Positions 26,024-34,928 of a stretch of 64,000 bases of DNA are shown one piece after another. The notes beneath the pieces are model-generated. The model had not been told where the DNA came from. It did no database searches and saw only the letters and a program-made list of their open reading frames with translations. The position numbers were made by a program, and so were the translations under genes. Every line of letters begins with the position of its first letter. Position 1 is the first letter of the stretch. Origin of the DNA: Sphingobacterium sp. (lineage in GTDB: Bacteria; Bacteroidota; Bacteroidia; Sphingobacteriales; Sphingobacteriaceae); NCBI GenBank assembly GCA_031286695.1, contig JAITTY010000005.1:620001-684000 (forward strand), given 5' to 3'.

Positions 26024-26776
26024 ATGCAGCATTTACCTACACCTGAATGGCTTCAGAAATATGAACCTGTAAAGCAAAAGCTATCCTCCCCAACAGACTT
26101 CAACAGGTATTTTGACAGCGCTGAAATCTGCGAAAAGCGTTTGTTTAAAATCGAAGTTGGCGGTATTTCTTTCCCTACGGGAAATGTCATTGTTCGCGAC
26201 CCATTGGTCTATTTAGCAAAAGATGCACTGCCTTATCATACCAAAATCCCTATTGGAATATTCCCGCTTACCATATTAGTGGTTGAAATGGAAGCAGATC
26301 ATTACCGTTATGTGGGCTTTAGGCTAAAACTGTCTTCCAGCAAGGCCGTTACCTATACGGAAGCTCTCCTCGGGAACGAAAATCTGGACAATTTCCAGGA
26401 AGGGGAATATTTTGGTTTTCATGTGGATGCAGGGCTGGCGACAATCGTAGACCAGGCTACTAGAGATGCCTATTGCAGTTTTGTTGAGAACTGGCAAAAA
26501 AGCAATCCCGATCAAAACATCTATGACCACTTTTTTGCCGCGGAGTTCAAAAAAAGTAGCCAATCAGCGCCAGCTTATCAAAGGGACGGCGGAGACTGGA
26601 TCAACTTTACTATTCCAGACACAGAGCTGACCATCCCTATGATACAAAGCGGTTTTGGCGATGGCACTTATCCCGTTTATTTCGGATACGATAAACAGGG
26701 AGCTATTACGGAAATAGTTGCTCAGTTCATCGATATTGAACTGACATTTAGCGAGGAGGAAAAAGAAAACATATAA
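26024..26776 (+). CDS. DUF4241-like protein
   Basis: 250 aa, no signal peptide. VRDPLVYL, KIPIGIFPLTILVV, YFGFHVDAGLATIVD and SGFGDGTYPVYFGYD fit DUF4241 (dPl...P.G.ypv...yGVDaGtg...gDG.Ypvy.G.d). Function unknown. The family is common near polymorphic-toxin immunity genes. Middle gene of the RNA-ligase/ankyrin operon, after a 136-nt gap that could hold an internal promoter. Confidence 0.7.
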   Translation: MQHLPTPEWLQKYEPVKQKLSSPTDFNRYFDSAEICEKRLFKIEVGGISFPTGNVIVRDPLVYLAKDALPYHTKIPIGIFPLTILVVEMEADHYRYVGFRLKLSSSKAVTYTEALLGNENLDNFQEGEYFGFHVDAGLATIVDQATRDAYCSFVENWQKSNPDQNIYDHFFAAEFKKSSQSAPAYQRDGGDWINFTIPDTELTIPMIQSGFGDGTYPVYFGYDKQGAITEIVAQFIDIELTFSEEEKENI

Positions 26777-26830
26777 GCTTCCTTTTAGGCTTATTTATTG
26801 CTATAACTAAATTTTTATAAAATACTACCT

Positions 26831-28018
26831 ATGTCGGAATTTGATATCAATGTCTTTATGGACATCACTTATAAACGGGACGAAAAATTGCTGGTGGAAT
26901 ATTTACAAAGTATAACATCAAAACCTCCTGAACATCAGGTGACCAATGTGCTGAAACAAATAATACAAAATAAATATTGGGAAGCATTCGAGTTGTATTT
27001 AAACAAGGACTGGATTCAAACAGACCTTTTTGAATACGAGAGTTTCAACCACTCTCCAATAGCGGTTTTCCTTAAGCCGGCGCTGTATGATCCTGCCGCA
27101 ATACAAGCCTATCTTCCTTATTTTAATAAATTCCTGTCCAAAATAGAGGACATTAACGAAGAAGTTTCTGGAGATACTCTGCTCAGTTTTGCAATTGACA
27201 ATAATGCGCCGATCGAAATTTTGAAGGCCCTTATTGATGCAGGAATCAACATCAATTTCAAAAGCAGGTACGGGGAATCTTATCTCTATCTGTTTTGTCA
27301 AAAGTTGGGTATGCCGCCTGCCAACGCAGATCAGATCATACAGCTACTACTCGACAACGAAGTCGATGTCAATGCGACCACAATAGAAAATAAAACGGCG
27401 TTGTTTCTTGCTGTCAGTGCCAATAAAATTGCGGTATGCAAGCAGCTATTGGAAAACGGAGCAGATGTAAACATAACAAACACCAAAGGTGAAACGCCTT
27501 TTCTCCTTGCTGCCGCTCATTCGCAGAATATCGATATGTTGAAGCTATTGCTGGAATATGGTACACCCGATTTTACGCAGTTGACCAAGGATGGGGAAAA
27601 TTTACTGAACGTAACCCTTCGCTTTGTACAAAGAGATGAACATTCCATCAACATAATCGGATTGCTTTTGGAAAATGGTGCTTCTTTATCTGCCACTTCC
27701 CAATATTATCAAAAACCAAAATCGGGCATCGATTGGGTGGCAGAGAAGTCTTCGGAATTGCTTTCGTACCTCTTGGAACATCATTATATCGAAGACATCA
27801 ACGAGGCAGACAATGATGGGAATACATTGCTGATAAAAGTCTGCATGTATAATTGCAACTATGAAGAGTCCGTTGCAAAAGACATTTACCGGAAAGTAAA
27901 ATTGTTACTGAAACACGGTGCAGATTCCACCATTGAAAACCGTTTTGATAAAAAAGCAGTGGACTATGCGATGGAAGACCAACTCAAAACCAAAATCGTT
28001 GAAACATTATTAGCCTAA
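26831..28018 (+). CDS. Ankyrin-repeat protein A
   Basis: 395 aa, cytosolic. After a helical N-terminal segment, ankyrin repeats run from about residue 110 to the end, for example GDTLLSFAIDNNAPIEILKALID, NKTALFLAVSANKIAVCKQLLEN and GETPFLLAAAHSQN, with canonical LLENGAD loops. No enzymatic domain. It probably acts by protein binding. The second ankyrin gene begins 11 nt downstream, so they are translated together. Confidence 0.9.
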   Translation: MSEFDINVFMDITYKRDEKLLVEYLQSITSKPPEHQVTNVLKQIIQNKYWEAFELYLNKDWIQTDLFEYESFNHSPIAVFLKPALYDPAAIQAYLPYFNKFLSKIEDINEEVSGDTLLSFAIDNNAPIEILKALIDAGININFKSRYGESYLYLFCQKLGMPPANADQIIQLLLDNEVDVNATTIENKTALFLAVSANKIAVCKQLLENGADVNITNTKGETPFLLAAAHSQNIDMLKLLLEYGTPDFTQLTKDGENLLNVTLRFVQRDEHSINIIGLLLENGASLSATSQYYQKPKSGIDWVAEKSSELLSYLLEHHYIEDINEADNDGNTLLIKVCMYNCNYEESVAKDIYRKVKLLLKHGADSTIENRFDKKAVDYAMEDQLKTKIVETLLA

Positions 28019-28029
28019 AAATTGAATTT

Positions 28030-29370
28030 ATGTCCCAATCATTTATAGTAGCCTGCGAAGGCGGTAAAAGAAAAATAGCCGAGATCCTGATAGAAAAAAA
28101 TCAGGTCGATGTAAAATATACCGATGAAAAAGGCAGAACAGCACTCCATTACGCTGCCTATCAAGGGTATCTGGATATTGTAAAACAACTGATAATATCC
28201 GGGGCAGACATCAATTATGAAGATCACAATGGAGAAACCGCTTTGTTTTTTGCGATTCTCAATAAGCAAAAGCAAACGGCCTCTTATTTGCTAGAAGCCG
28301 GAGCGAAAACTGATATAAACGATTTCCAGGGGAACAGTTTACTTCACATAGTTGCACGAACAGGGCAGCAGGATATTGCGGAAAAACTACTCAGGGAAGG
28401 ACTTGATGTCAATGCATTGAATAAAGACTCGATGCCTCCTTTACTGATTGCTGTGGCCGGGAATTTCCCACCAATGGTAAACATCTTATTGCAAAATAAT
28501 GCCAATGTCGATTTTACAGACAAAGCAGGCAACACAGCATTAAGCGTAGCTATCCAAAATAATTCAGTACCAATTGTCAACTTTTTGTTGGACGGCGGCG
28601 CTTCTGTCAATATACTAAATGATCAAAACGAAAGCGCACTTTTATTGGCTGCACGTTCGGGCAATCGTATTATTTGTGAAAAACTGGTTGCGCAAGGCGC
28701 GGACATTTTCGCCGAGTCCAGGGAAGGCGTTTCTCCCGTATGGTATGCCGTTGGTGCTAACCAAAAAGAACTGGTGAATGTTTTTTTGAACAAAGGACTT
28801 TCTCCCGATTATGCTAGAAATGTGGACGCCTGGGACGGTAAAGATGGACATTATTTGCAGAAATTGATCGCCAATACCGGGACGCGCACTTTTGTCCTTG
28901 GATTTGAGTCCCACTACGCAGGCGAAACCTTATTGCAGACAGCTGCCAAATTTGGATACTTATCTATGGTTAAACTGTTGCTGGATAATAGCGCAGCTAT
29001 TGATAAACAGGACGCTTCAGGCAATACGGCCTTGCATTACGCCGCATCTTACGGAAAAAAAGATATAGTCCGTTACTTATTGACCCATGGCGCGACGACG
29101 GATATTGCCAACGTATTGGAACAAAAACCCATCGACTATTCCAATATAAAAGGATACAATGAGATCACTGCATTGCTGATTGATTTTGGAGCGAAAACCA
29201 ATGCAATCGAAGACGGCGAGGTCAAAGAAAAAACGAATACACCACCACCTGCACAACCTCTAGATATGGCCGAGAAAAAGAAAGCACTCTTTGACCTGAA
29301 AGAACTATTGGATGCCGAGATCATTACCGAAGAAGAGTTTCAGGAGCAAAAGAAAAAAATATTAGGATGA
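28030..29370 (+). CDS. Ankyrin-repeat protein B with SHOCT-like C-terminus
   Basis: 446 aa. Well-formed ankyrin repeats over most of the length (GRTALHYAAYQGYLDIVKQLI, GETALFFAI, NSLLHIVARTGQQDIAEKLL, GNTALHYAASYGKKDIVRYLL), then a Pro-rich linker and a final 30-residue segment KKALFDLKELLDAEIITEEEF that matches the SHOCT short C-terminal domain seen on oligomerising or membrane-associated proteins. Last gene of the operon. Confidence 0.9.
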   Translation: MSQSFIVACEGGKRKIAEILIEKNQVDVKYTDEKGRTALHYAAYQGYLDIVKQLIISGADINYEDHNGETALFFAILNKQKQTASYLLEAGAKTDINDFQGNSLLHIVARTGQQDIAEKLLREGLDVNALNKDSMPPLLIAVAGNFPPMVNILLQNNANVDFTDKAGNTALSVAIQNNSVPIVNFLLDGGASVNILNDQNESALLLAARSGNRIICEKLVAQGADIFAESREGVSPVWYAVGANQKELVNVFLNKGLSPDYARNVDAWDGKDGHYLQKLIANTGTRTFVLGFESHYAGETLLQTAAKFGYLSMVKLLLDNSAAIDKQDASGNTALHYAASYGKKDIVRYLLTHGATTDIANVLEQKPIDYSNIKGYNEITALLIDFGAKTNAIEDGEVKEKTNTPPPAQPLDMAEKKKALFDLKELLDAEIITEEEFQEQKKKILG

Positions 29371-29647
29371 CAGGGAAAAATCCCTTAAAACTAATCCCGC
29401 TACATCTAAAGCAAACAACACAACGTCATAAATCATCATGGTATATATTTATCAAATCCGTAGTATGGAGCACCGGCACGAGTATTTTCCCGACATGGTT
29501 TCCCTGAAAGGGAAAAAGGGTATTACAATGTATGTCATGCAACGCTATATTTGGTAGCTTCAAATCTTCCAAGAAATGGATTGAAAATTGTAATGAGAAG
29601 TTCACAAAAAAAACTTATTGGGATTCGAACTGATTTTTCCTTGCAAA

Positions 29648-30331
29648 CTAAAACTTACTGCTGCATTCAGCTACGAACCGCTCAAACTTCCGATCTGTAT
29701 TTCTCATAACAGGTCCATGACCAAAGCAGATAATAGCCGGATTCAGTTTTGCTAATTTCTGTAGCGATCGAATGTTGAGCTGTTGATCTGAAGTGAATAA
29801 ATTTGGTGGAAGGTGCAAGCCGGGCTTTGTTGTAAGCAAATTCATATTTGTTGCGACATCACCGATGATCAGTATACCATCGTGTTCGCGGAACAGAGAA
29901 ATATGTCCTGTTGAATGCCCGGGCGTTTCTATGACCCGAAAGCTGCCTATCGTATCGTTTTCAACAACTGTGCGATTCACGCTATGCCCCTGGCCTGCCC
30001 AGTACTTTTGCTGAAGCTTTGCAAGCCAATGGTGCCGATCAGGATAATCTTTAGTGACCAAACCTGTCTCGGTTCTAAAAACTTCATCGGGGTGACACAA
30101 TAAGGGTATTGCAAACTCGGCGCATAGTTGACCAGAACAGCCTTGATGGTCCGGATGAGCATGCGTAAGTATATGCTGGTAAACGGGAATTTCCTGTAGC
30201 ACATTCTTTATAGTGCTATACGAGTTTCGTATTCCAGAATCGACCAATACTCCTTCGATAATATAACAATTGATGCTGTTTCGCGGTAAGAGGGATATCT
30301 GAAAAACTTCGGGAGCAATTTGACGTAACAT
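29648..30331 (-). CDS. MBL-fold metallo-hydrolase
   Basis: 227 aa. Zinc site THAHPDHQG (HxHxDH), a later GHSTGHISL and GDVA Asp, and a final FGHGPVM His complete the metallo-beta-lactamase fold; glyoxalase-II-like or thioesterase-like hydrolases share it. Substrate unknown. It follows a Crp/Fnr regulator by 53 nt on the same strand, but also has its own -7 element (TAGATTTG, 30343-30350 minus). The regulator may control it. Confidence 0.85.
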   Translation of the reverse strand: MLRQIAPEVFQISLLPRNSINCYIIEGVLVDSGIRNSYSTIKNVLQEIPVYQHILTHAHPDHQGCSGQLCAEFAIPLLCHPDEVFRTETGLVTKDYPDRHHWLAKLQQKYWAGQGHSVNRTVVENDTIGSFRVIETPGHSTGHISLFREHDGILIIGDVATNMNLLTTKPGLHLPPNLFTSDQQLNIRSLQKLAKLNPAIICFGHGPVMRNTDRKFERFVAECSSKF

Positions 30332-30384
30332 AGTTTTTTGTGCAAATCTACATCACTGAACAGCCTTATATAAGGACATTTGTC

Positions 30385-30972
30385 CTATAAGATGCCTGGT
30401 CGGAGTATTTCCCGCTTCGCCCGCGTAAGCGATCGCTGTGTAATACCTAAATAAGATGCCAGATCTTGCGTTGCAATCCGCTGAATAAGCATTGGCTCAC
30501 TAGATAATACATAGCGGTATTTGTCTAGAGCTGACCTATTATTATAATTTAGCAGATAACTTTCCTTTTGGCTATACTCCCGCTCCATCACAGATTTTAC
30601 AATTTCATTCCAAGCAGTCACCTGACGAAGCAAATAGCGGTAGTCGGTGTAGCTTATGCTATAAATTACGCTATCTTCTACTGTCTGTATACTTCTTCTG
30701 GATTTATTTTGTGCAACAAACTCTGGAAATGAAGTGACAAACTCGTTTTCAAACTTAAAACAGGTTATATTTTCTTTTCCTTCGCTATCTAAAGCGTATG
30801 CTTTTACAGCACCACTAGCGATAAATCCAATATGACGGCAGGGTTCATCTTCCCGGATAAAAAAATCACCTTTTTTTAAGTAGGTCGGCTTGAACAACTG
30901 TACAGAAAAGCTAATTTCTTCCATGGATAGTTTACCTATGGATAACAGGTAATTTGTCAAAACATGAGTCAT
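30385..30972 (-). CDS. Crp/Fnr-family transcriptional regulator
   Basis: 195 aa. N-terminal cyclic-nucleotide-binding-like beta-roll (LKKGDFFIREDEPCRHIGFIASGAVKAY), dimer helix, then a winged-helix DNA-binding end TQDLASYLGITQRSLTRAKREI. Lacks the Cys set of Fnr, so it is not an oxygen sensor of that type. Likely senses a small ligand and may control the adjacent MBL hydrolase. Confidence 0.9.
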   Translation of the reverse strand: MTHVLTNYLLSIGKLSMEEISFSVQLFKPTYLKKGDFFIREDEPCRHIGFIASGAVKAYALDSEGKENITCFKFENEFVTSFPEFVAQNKSRRSIQTVEDSVIYSISYTDYRYLLRQVTAWNEIVKSVMEREYSQKESYLLNYNNRSALDKYRYVLSSEPMLIQRIATQDLASYLGITQRSLTRAKREILRPGIL

Positions 30973-31174
30973 ATTCCCGATCTATTCTCCCTTAATTTCT
31001 TTCAAATTCTGTAGATTCTACACAAAATTCGGTCTTCAAATCTAAGAATTCCTGTGTAATACCAATTCCAATCGGTTAAGGTTTAGATTAACTCTGTCTA
31101 AAACCCCTATTTTCATGGATTTTTTTAAAACGCTAATTTAATAATTTTGTTATGCGCATTAAATATCATAACAG

Positions 31175-31951
31175 ATGAAAAATTTTATATTATTTCTTTT
31201 AACACTCTTGAGCATGCCCAATCTTGCCCAAGATAAATCAGTTTCCACAAATTTAGCCTATCCAGATTTAATTCCGGTACTCATAGGTGACAGCTTATAT
31301 GGTTACTGTGACAAAGCGCTAAACGTGAAGATAAAAGCACTTTTTGAAAAAGCTGAGCTGTTCGAAGCTGATTATAACTTTCAGCTTTTCCATGTGAATA
31401 ATCCGGAGATCATTAAATTTGGAACAAAAGACTTCGCCTGGGTACAATTCAGTGGCGAACGCTACCGCATTGACAAATCAGGCGCAAGAGTATATAAGTA
31501 CAACGCTGCCGATTTTAAAACGGGTGAAACAACAATTTATCTATACAAAAATTCAACAGTTCATATGAGCAACAGCATAGATCAAAACACGCTCTTACAG
31601 GAAATCAAAGATAGCCATACCGGAAAAATAATATTTCCAGAGGAGCGCTCCATACAGGAGTTTCGCGAAAAAAATAAGGATCTGATTGAAGAAGGCGTTA
31701 AATTGGTTTTTCGTCCCAACAGAAAAAAAATACCTTATACAGATTTTACCAATGAACAGACGCTCCTGAAAGGAATAAAAAATGGTGAAACAAATCAGAT
31801 TCTCATCAAAGCAAAGTATGCGAACATCGAGGAACTTTATAATAACCCATCAGGGGATCAGGAATATCCTCTTTTTATCGGCTACCGTGGCGACTTAGAT
31901 AAAGAAATATATGTAGGCCTGAATGGAACGGAGTATTACATTCAAGACTAG
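31175..31951 (+). CDS. Secreted hypothetical protein with a WG-repeat-like segment
   Basis: 258 aa. Signal peptide MKNFILFLLTLLSMPNLAQ. The mature N-terminus (LIPVLIGDSLYGYCDKALNVKIKALFEKAELF) resembles a single WG-type beta repeat (PVxxxxKYGYxDxxGNxxIxPxFExAxxF). The rest is Lys/Glu-rich with no known domain. A TAATTTTG -7 element lies at 31142-31149. Probably periplasmic or surface-exposed. Confidence 0.6.
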   Translation: MKNFILFLLTLLSMPNLAQDKSVSTNLAYPDLIPVLIGDSLYGYCDKALNVKIKALFEKAELFEADYNFQLFHVNNPEIIKFGTKDFAWVQFSGERYRIDKSGARVYKYNAADFKTGETTIYLYKNSTVHMSNSIDQNTLLQEIKDSHTGKIIFPEERSIQEFREKNKDLIEEGVKLVFRPNRKKIPYTDFTNEQTLLKGIKNGETNQILIKAKYANIEELYNNPSGDQEYPLFIGYRGDLDKEIYVGLNGTEYYIQD

Positions 31952-32066
31952 CATAAAAATCATCAATTTCAAAGTTACTATCCACTAAAAAATGCTATTC
32001 ATGCGATCATTTCACTAACTTTGTCCATCGGCTTGACCAGGCATTAAAAACTAACAGCCGCTCCTG

Positions 32067-32642
32067 ATGGTAGAAAAACTCCTCTTCGAAATGAATAACT
32101 ATGCTGCGCTTAGCCCAGCTACGACAGAAGTTTTGAAAACCATCTGCCAGGTAAAACAGTTCAAAAAAAATGAGCTCATTCTGCGCGCCGGAGAGTATGC
32201 GAAATACTATTATTTTGTATGTAAGGGACTATTGGGCTATTATAAACCTGATGCTGATGGCAATATCATCTACAAACTGTTTTTCGAAGAAAATAGCTTT
32301 TGCGCTTCCACTGCCGCAATCATCGAAGAAAAACCCAGTACATTCAATATCATTGCACTTGAAGATGTGGAGCTGATCCAGTATTCGGCTAAAGCTTTCC
32401 GCGAACTTATCATGATCCGTCACGATTTAGCGCTCTTTCAGATTGCCTATCTCGAAAAGAACTGGGTCGTAAAAAAAGAACCACTCGAAATCGGCCTCAA
32501 ATGGGAGTCCGCCAAAGAGCGTTACCTGCAGCTCTATCAAAATCAAGCTCTTTTCAAAAGGCTCAAACAGCACCATATCGCTTCTTATCTCGGCGTAACC
32601 CCAACGCAGCTGAGTCGCATCCGTAAAGAATTAAAATCATAA
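32067..32642 (+). CDS. Crp/Fnr-family transcriptional regulator
   Basis: 191 aa. Cyclic-nucleotide-binding fold (FKKNELILRAGEYAKYYYFVCKGLLGYY...), then HTH segment HHIASYLGVTPTQLSRIRKEL. Only distantly similar to the regulator at 30.4-31.0 kb. It precedes the esterase and EamA transporter genes by 74 nt on the same strand, so it could regulate them. Confidence 0.9.
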   Translation: MVEKLLFEMNNYAALSPATTEVLKTICQVKQFKKNELILRAGEYAKYYYFVCKGLLGYYKPDADGNIIYKLFFEENSFCASTAAIIEEKPSTFNIIALEDVELIQYSAKAFRELIMIRHDLALFQIAYLEKNWVVKKEPLEIGLKWESAKERYLQLYQNQALFKRLKQHHIASYLGVTPTQLSRIRKELKS

Positions 32643-32716
32643 TTCCATCAACATTTGTATATGTTTTTGAATAATATACTTTGGAATTTTGTACCATAAA
32701 GACAAATTCTTAAGAT

Positions 32717-33535
32717 ATGAAAACAGTACTCACCATCCTATTTTACGCCCTTATACTACCGCTCGCTGCGCAACAGGTTATCAGGACAAAAGTCCATAGT
32801 GACAAAATGAACAAAAATATCGAAACCATTATAATTACACCCGACATGCAAAAGGGAATCAATTATAAAACGGTTTATATTCTTCATGGCTATAGTGGCA
32901 CCCCCAATCGTACAGTGCAAAACGACATTCCGGACTTAGTACAAAAAGCAGAAACATGTCAGACTATATATATCCTCCCCAATGGAAATTTCAATTCTTG
33001 GTATGTAGATAGCCCTGTAGACCCTGGCTCACAATACACAACTTTTATCGGCGCCGAACTGGTAAACTACATCGATCAGCACTACCCTACCTTACAGCAT
33101 AGAAGTGCTCGCGGAATACTCGGCTGGAGCATGGGTGGCTATGGGGCGCTTCACATCGGCATAGCTTATCCGCAGACTTTTTCAATCGTCGGAAGCTCAT
33201 GTGGTGCCATAGACTTCGATCGCTTCGGAAAAGGATACCAAGGCTATCAGGTAGACAAAGTACTCGGAGATTTAAAAGATCTAAACGACAGCGAACGGAT
33301 TTATAGCAATGAAGATAGGATGATGCAAAATAAGCAGCACTATATTATCGATTGTGGAACGGAGGACCAGCAAATGCTGGACATGAACCGAACATTTCAC
33401 AAGCATCTAACCTACAAAAACATCGAGCACCTTTATATGGAATCAAAGGGAGGACATGATACAGCTTACTGGAGCAAATCATTATCACAGCAATTGGCTT
33501 TATTTCAAAACTATTTTCAAAATGAAGGATTATAA
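32717..33535 (+). CDS. Secreted alpha/beta-hydrolase esterase (PF00756-like)
   Basis: 272 aa. Signal peptide MKTVLTILFYALILPLAAQ. Fold landmarks: YILHGYSGTPN oxyanion region, nucleophile elbow GWSMGGYGAL, and acid/base residues near DCGTEDQQ and GGHDTAYW. Matches the esterase D / tributyrin-esterase family of serine esterases acting on acyl esters, here in the periplasm. Its 3' end overlaps the EamA start by 14 nt. Confidence 0.9.
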   Translation: MKTVLTILFYALILPLAAQQVIRTKVHSDKMNKNIETIIITPDMQKGINYKTVYILHGYSGTPNRTVQNDIPDLVQKAETCQTIYILPNGNFNSWYVDSPVDPGSQYTTFIGAELVNYIDQHYPTLQHRSARGILGWSMGGYGALHIGIAYPQTFSIVGSSCGAIDFDRFGKGYQGYQVDKVLGDLKDLNDSERIYSNEDRMMQNKQHYIIDCGTEDQQMLDMNRTFHKHLTYKNIEHLYMESKGGHDTAYWSKSLSQQLALFQNYFQNEGL

Positions 33536-34397
33536 ATCAACACTTTATGTTGCTGCTGGCGCTTGTAGCTACGGACTCCTCGCAACAATTGTAAAATATG
33601 CTAACCATTTGGGCATACATACCAGCTTGTTGACCTTTTTGCAGTTTATGTTTGGTTTTCTCTTTTTGCTTCTTTTTAATCTACTAACAAAACGAAATGC
33701 CGAAGAAAAAAGAGCGGTCAAATTTGCTGCCAAGTTTAAGCTGATGGCATGGGGTACTTCATTAGGTCTGACCACAACTCTCTATTACCTCTCCATTCAA
33801 TACATACCTGTATCAGTGGCCATCATCCTATTGATGCAGTCCATTTGGATCAGTTTGGTTGCGGAAGCATTGCTCTTGAAAAAGTTTCCATCCCTGGGCA
33901 AGATTGCAGGAGTTCTCATTGTTTTGTTGGGCACAGCCTTAGCAAGCAATCTATTTAAAAACGACAATAATTTTGATTATAGAGGGATCTTGCTAGGTTT
34001 CGGAGCAGGAATAAGTTACGCCATGGCAATTTATGCTTCAAGTTCTGTAGAGAAACAATTACTAAGTCCTGTACGCAGCCAGTTCTTGGTTCTCGGAGGA
34101 CTGCTGCTCATTGTGGCTTTTTGGAATATTGATATTATTCGGCACATGCAAATTCATGCCTTAGCTTGGGGATTACTGATTGCGATTTTCGGAACGATCC
34201 TTCCCCCTTTGCTATTCACAAAAGGGATCCCAAAAACTGGAATAGCAATGGGAAATATTTTATCAAGTCTAGAGATTCCCATTTCAACACTTTCTGCTAT
34301 GCTGATCTTGCAGGAATCCGTTTCGGGATTCCAATGGCTTGGCATACTCTTTATTTTAATGGCTGTCGTTATAATTAACGCAGGTAAGGCCAAATAG
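33522..34397 (+). CDS. EamA-family drug/metabolite transporter
   Basis: 291 aa, ten predicted hydrophobic helices in two EamA halves (VAAGACSYGLLATIVKYA... and GILLGFGAGISYAMAIYASS). The ATG at 33522 is chosen over the frame opening at 33456 because it overlaps the esterase stop by only 14 nt and starts just before helix 1. Inner-membrane exporter, substrate unknown. The last 49 codons and 3' flank are duplicated at 38888-39105. Confidence 0.9.
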   Translation: MKDYKSTLYVAAGACSYGLLATIVKYANHLGIHTSLLTFLQFMFGFLFLLLFNLLTKRNAEEKRAVKFAAKFKLMAWGTSLGLTTTLYYLSIQYIPVSVAIILLMQSIWISLVAEALLLKKFPSLGKIAGVLIVLLGTALASNLFKNDNNFDYRGILLGFGAGISYAMAIYASSSVEKQLLSPVRSQFLVLGGLLLIVAFWNIDIIRHMQIHALAWGLLIAIFGTILPPLLFTKGIPKTGIAMGNILSSLEIPISTLSAMLILQESVSGFQWLGILFILMAVVIINAGKAK

Positions 34398-34467
34398 TTA
34401 ACCATTTCTTACACTTATGGTATTCCTATACAATTAAAACAGGCACCAGATCAGTACTCCTACCATG
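34251..34467. repeat. Diverged direct repeat, left copy (EamA 3' end plus flank)
   Basis: Aligns with 38888-39105 at roughly mid-80s percent identity by eye. Includes the EamA C-terminus and the C-terminal codons of the convergent membrane protein, which here survives only as a relic (minus-strand EYHKCKKWL, compare EYRKFKKWL at 39 kb). Confidence 0.8.
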
Positions 34468-34518
34468 CCTCTACCATAGCCTTTCTTCGCTTTTTTCCCT
34501 AGTAATCTTCTGGTTAAC

Positions 34519-34567
34519 ACCTAGTGTTTACCTATCGAACTAGAACTTAGGTCGGTAAACACTAGGT
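34519..34567. promoter_or_regulatory. Perfect 14-bp inverted repeat
   Basis: ACCTAGTGTTTACC (34519-34532) and GGTAAACACTAGGT (34554-34567), 21-nt spacer, no T-run. Could be a large operator, a cruciform or an element end. It lies inside the block between the EamA repeats. Confidence 0.5.
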
Positions 34568-34673
34568 ATCAGCAAAGTAAAACCCAAAAGCAAGGCATAA
34601 ACAGGACATAAGCAAATCAAAGTCAATGTCTCTGAATGGCTTCAACTGAATCTAAAACTATCAAATTTTGAAT

Positions 34674-34928
34674 TTATTGACCTAAGCTTGTTTTCTTCAT
34701 ATTGTCTCTGAGTATATTTTCCTTATCGGCATTCCAATATTTACAATTTAGCGCAAGATCTTTGTATAGAACTGGTTTAACATGTGATTGTGCTTCTAAC
34801 TGCACTCAGATTGAAGTTCCTCTTTCTAACCACCCGCTTTATTTACGTCAGGCATTGGTTCATTAAATGACTGGCAGCCTATAAAATAAAATAGAAACAG
34901 CAAATAAAAAATAACTTATTCGTTTCAT
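34674..34928 (-). pseudogene. Decayed lipoprotein gene coupled to GH116 gene
   Basis: The ATG (34926-34928) overlaps the GH116 stop as ATGA. It begins MKRISYFLFAVSILFY, then needs a frame change to read IGCQSFNEPMPDVNKAGG (lipobox and mature start), another change back, and passes a TGA before a long natural-looking tail (VQLEAQSHVKPVLYKDLALN, CKYWNADKENILRDN) ending at 34674. Two compensating frameshifts and one nonsense codon mark a recent pseudogene. Family not recognised. Confidence 0.6.

Noticed and set aside
29439..29558. 39-codon ORF (MVYIYQIRSMEHRHEYF) after the ankyrin operon
   Set aside because: Could be a decayed fragment, but nothing supports a family or expression.
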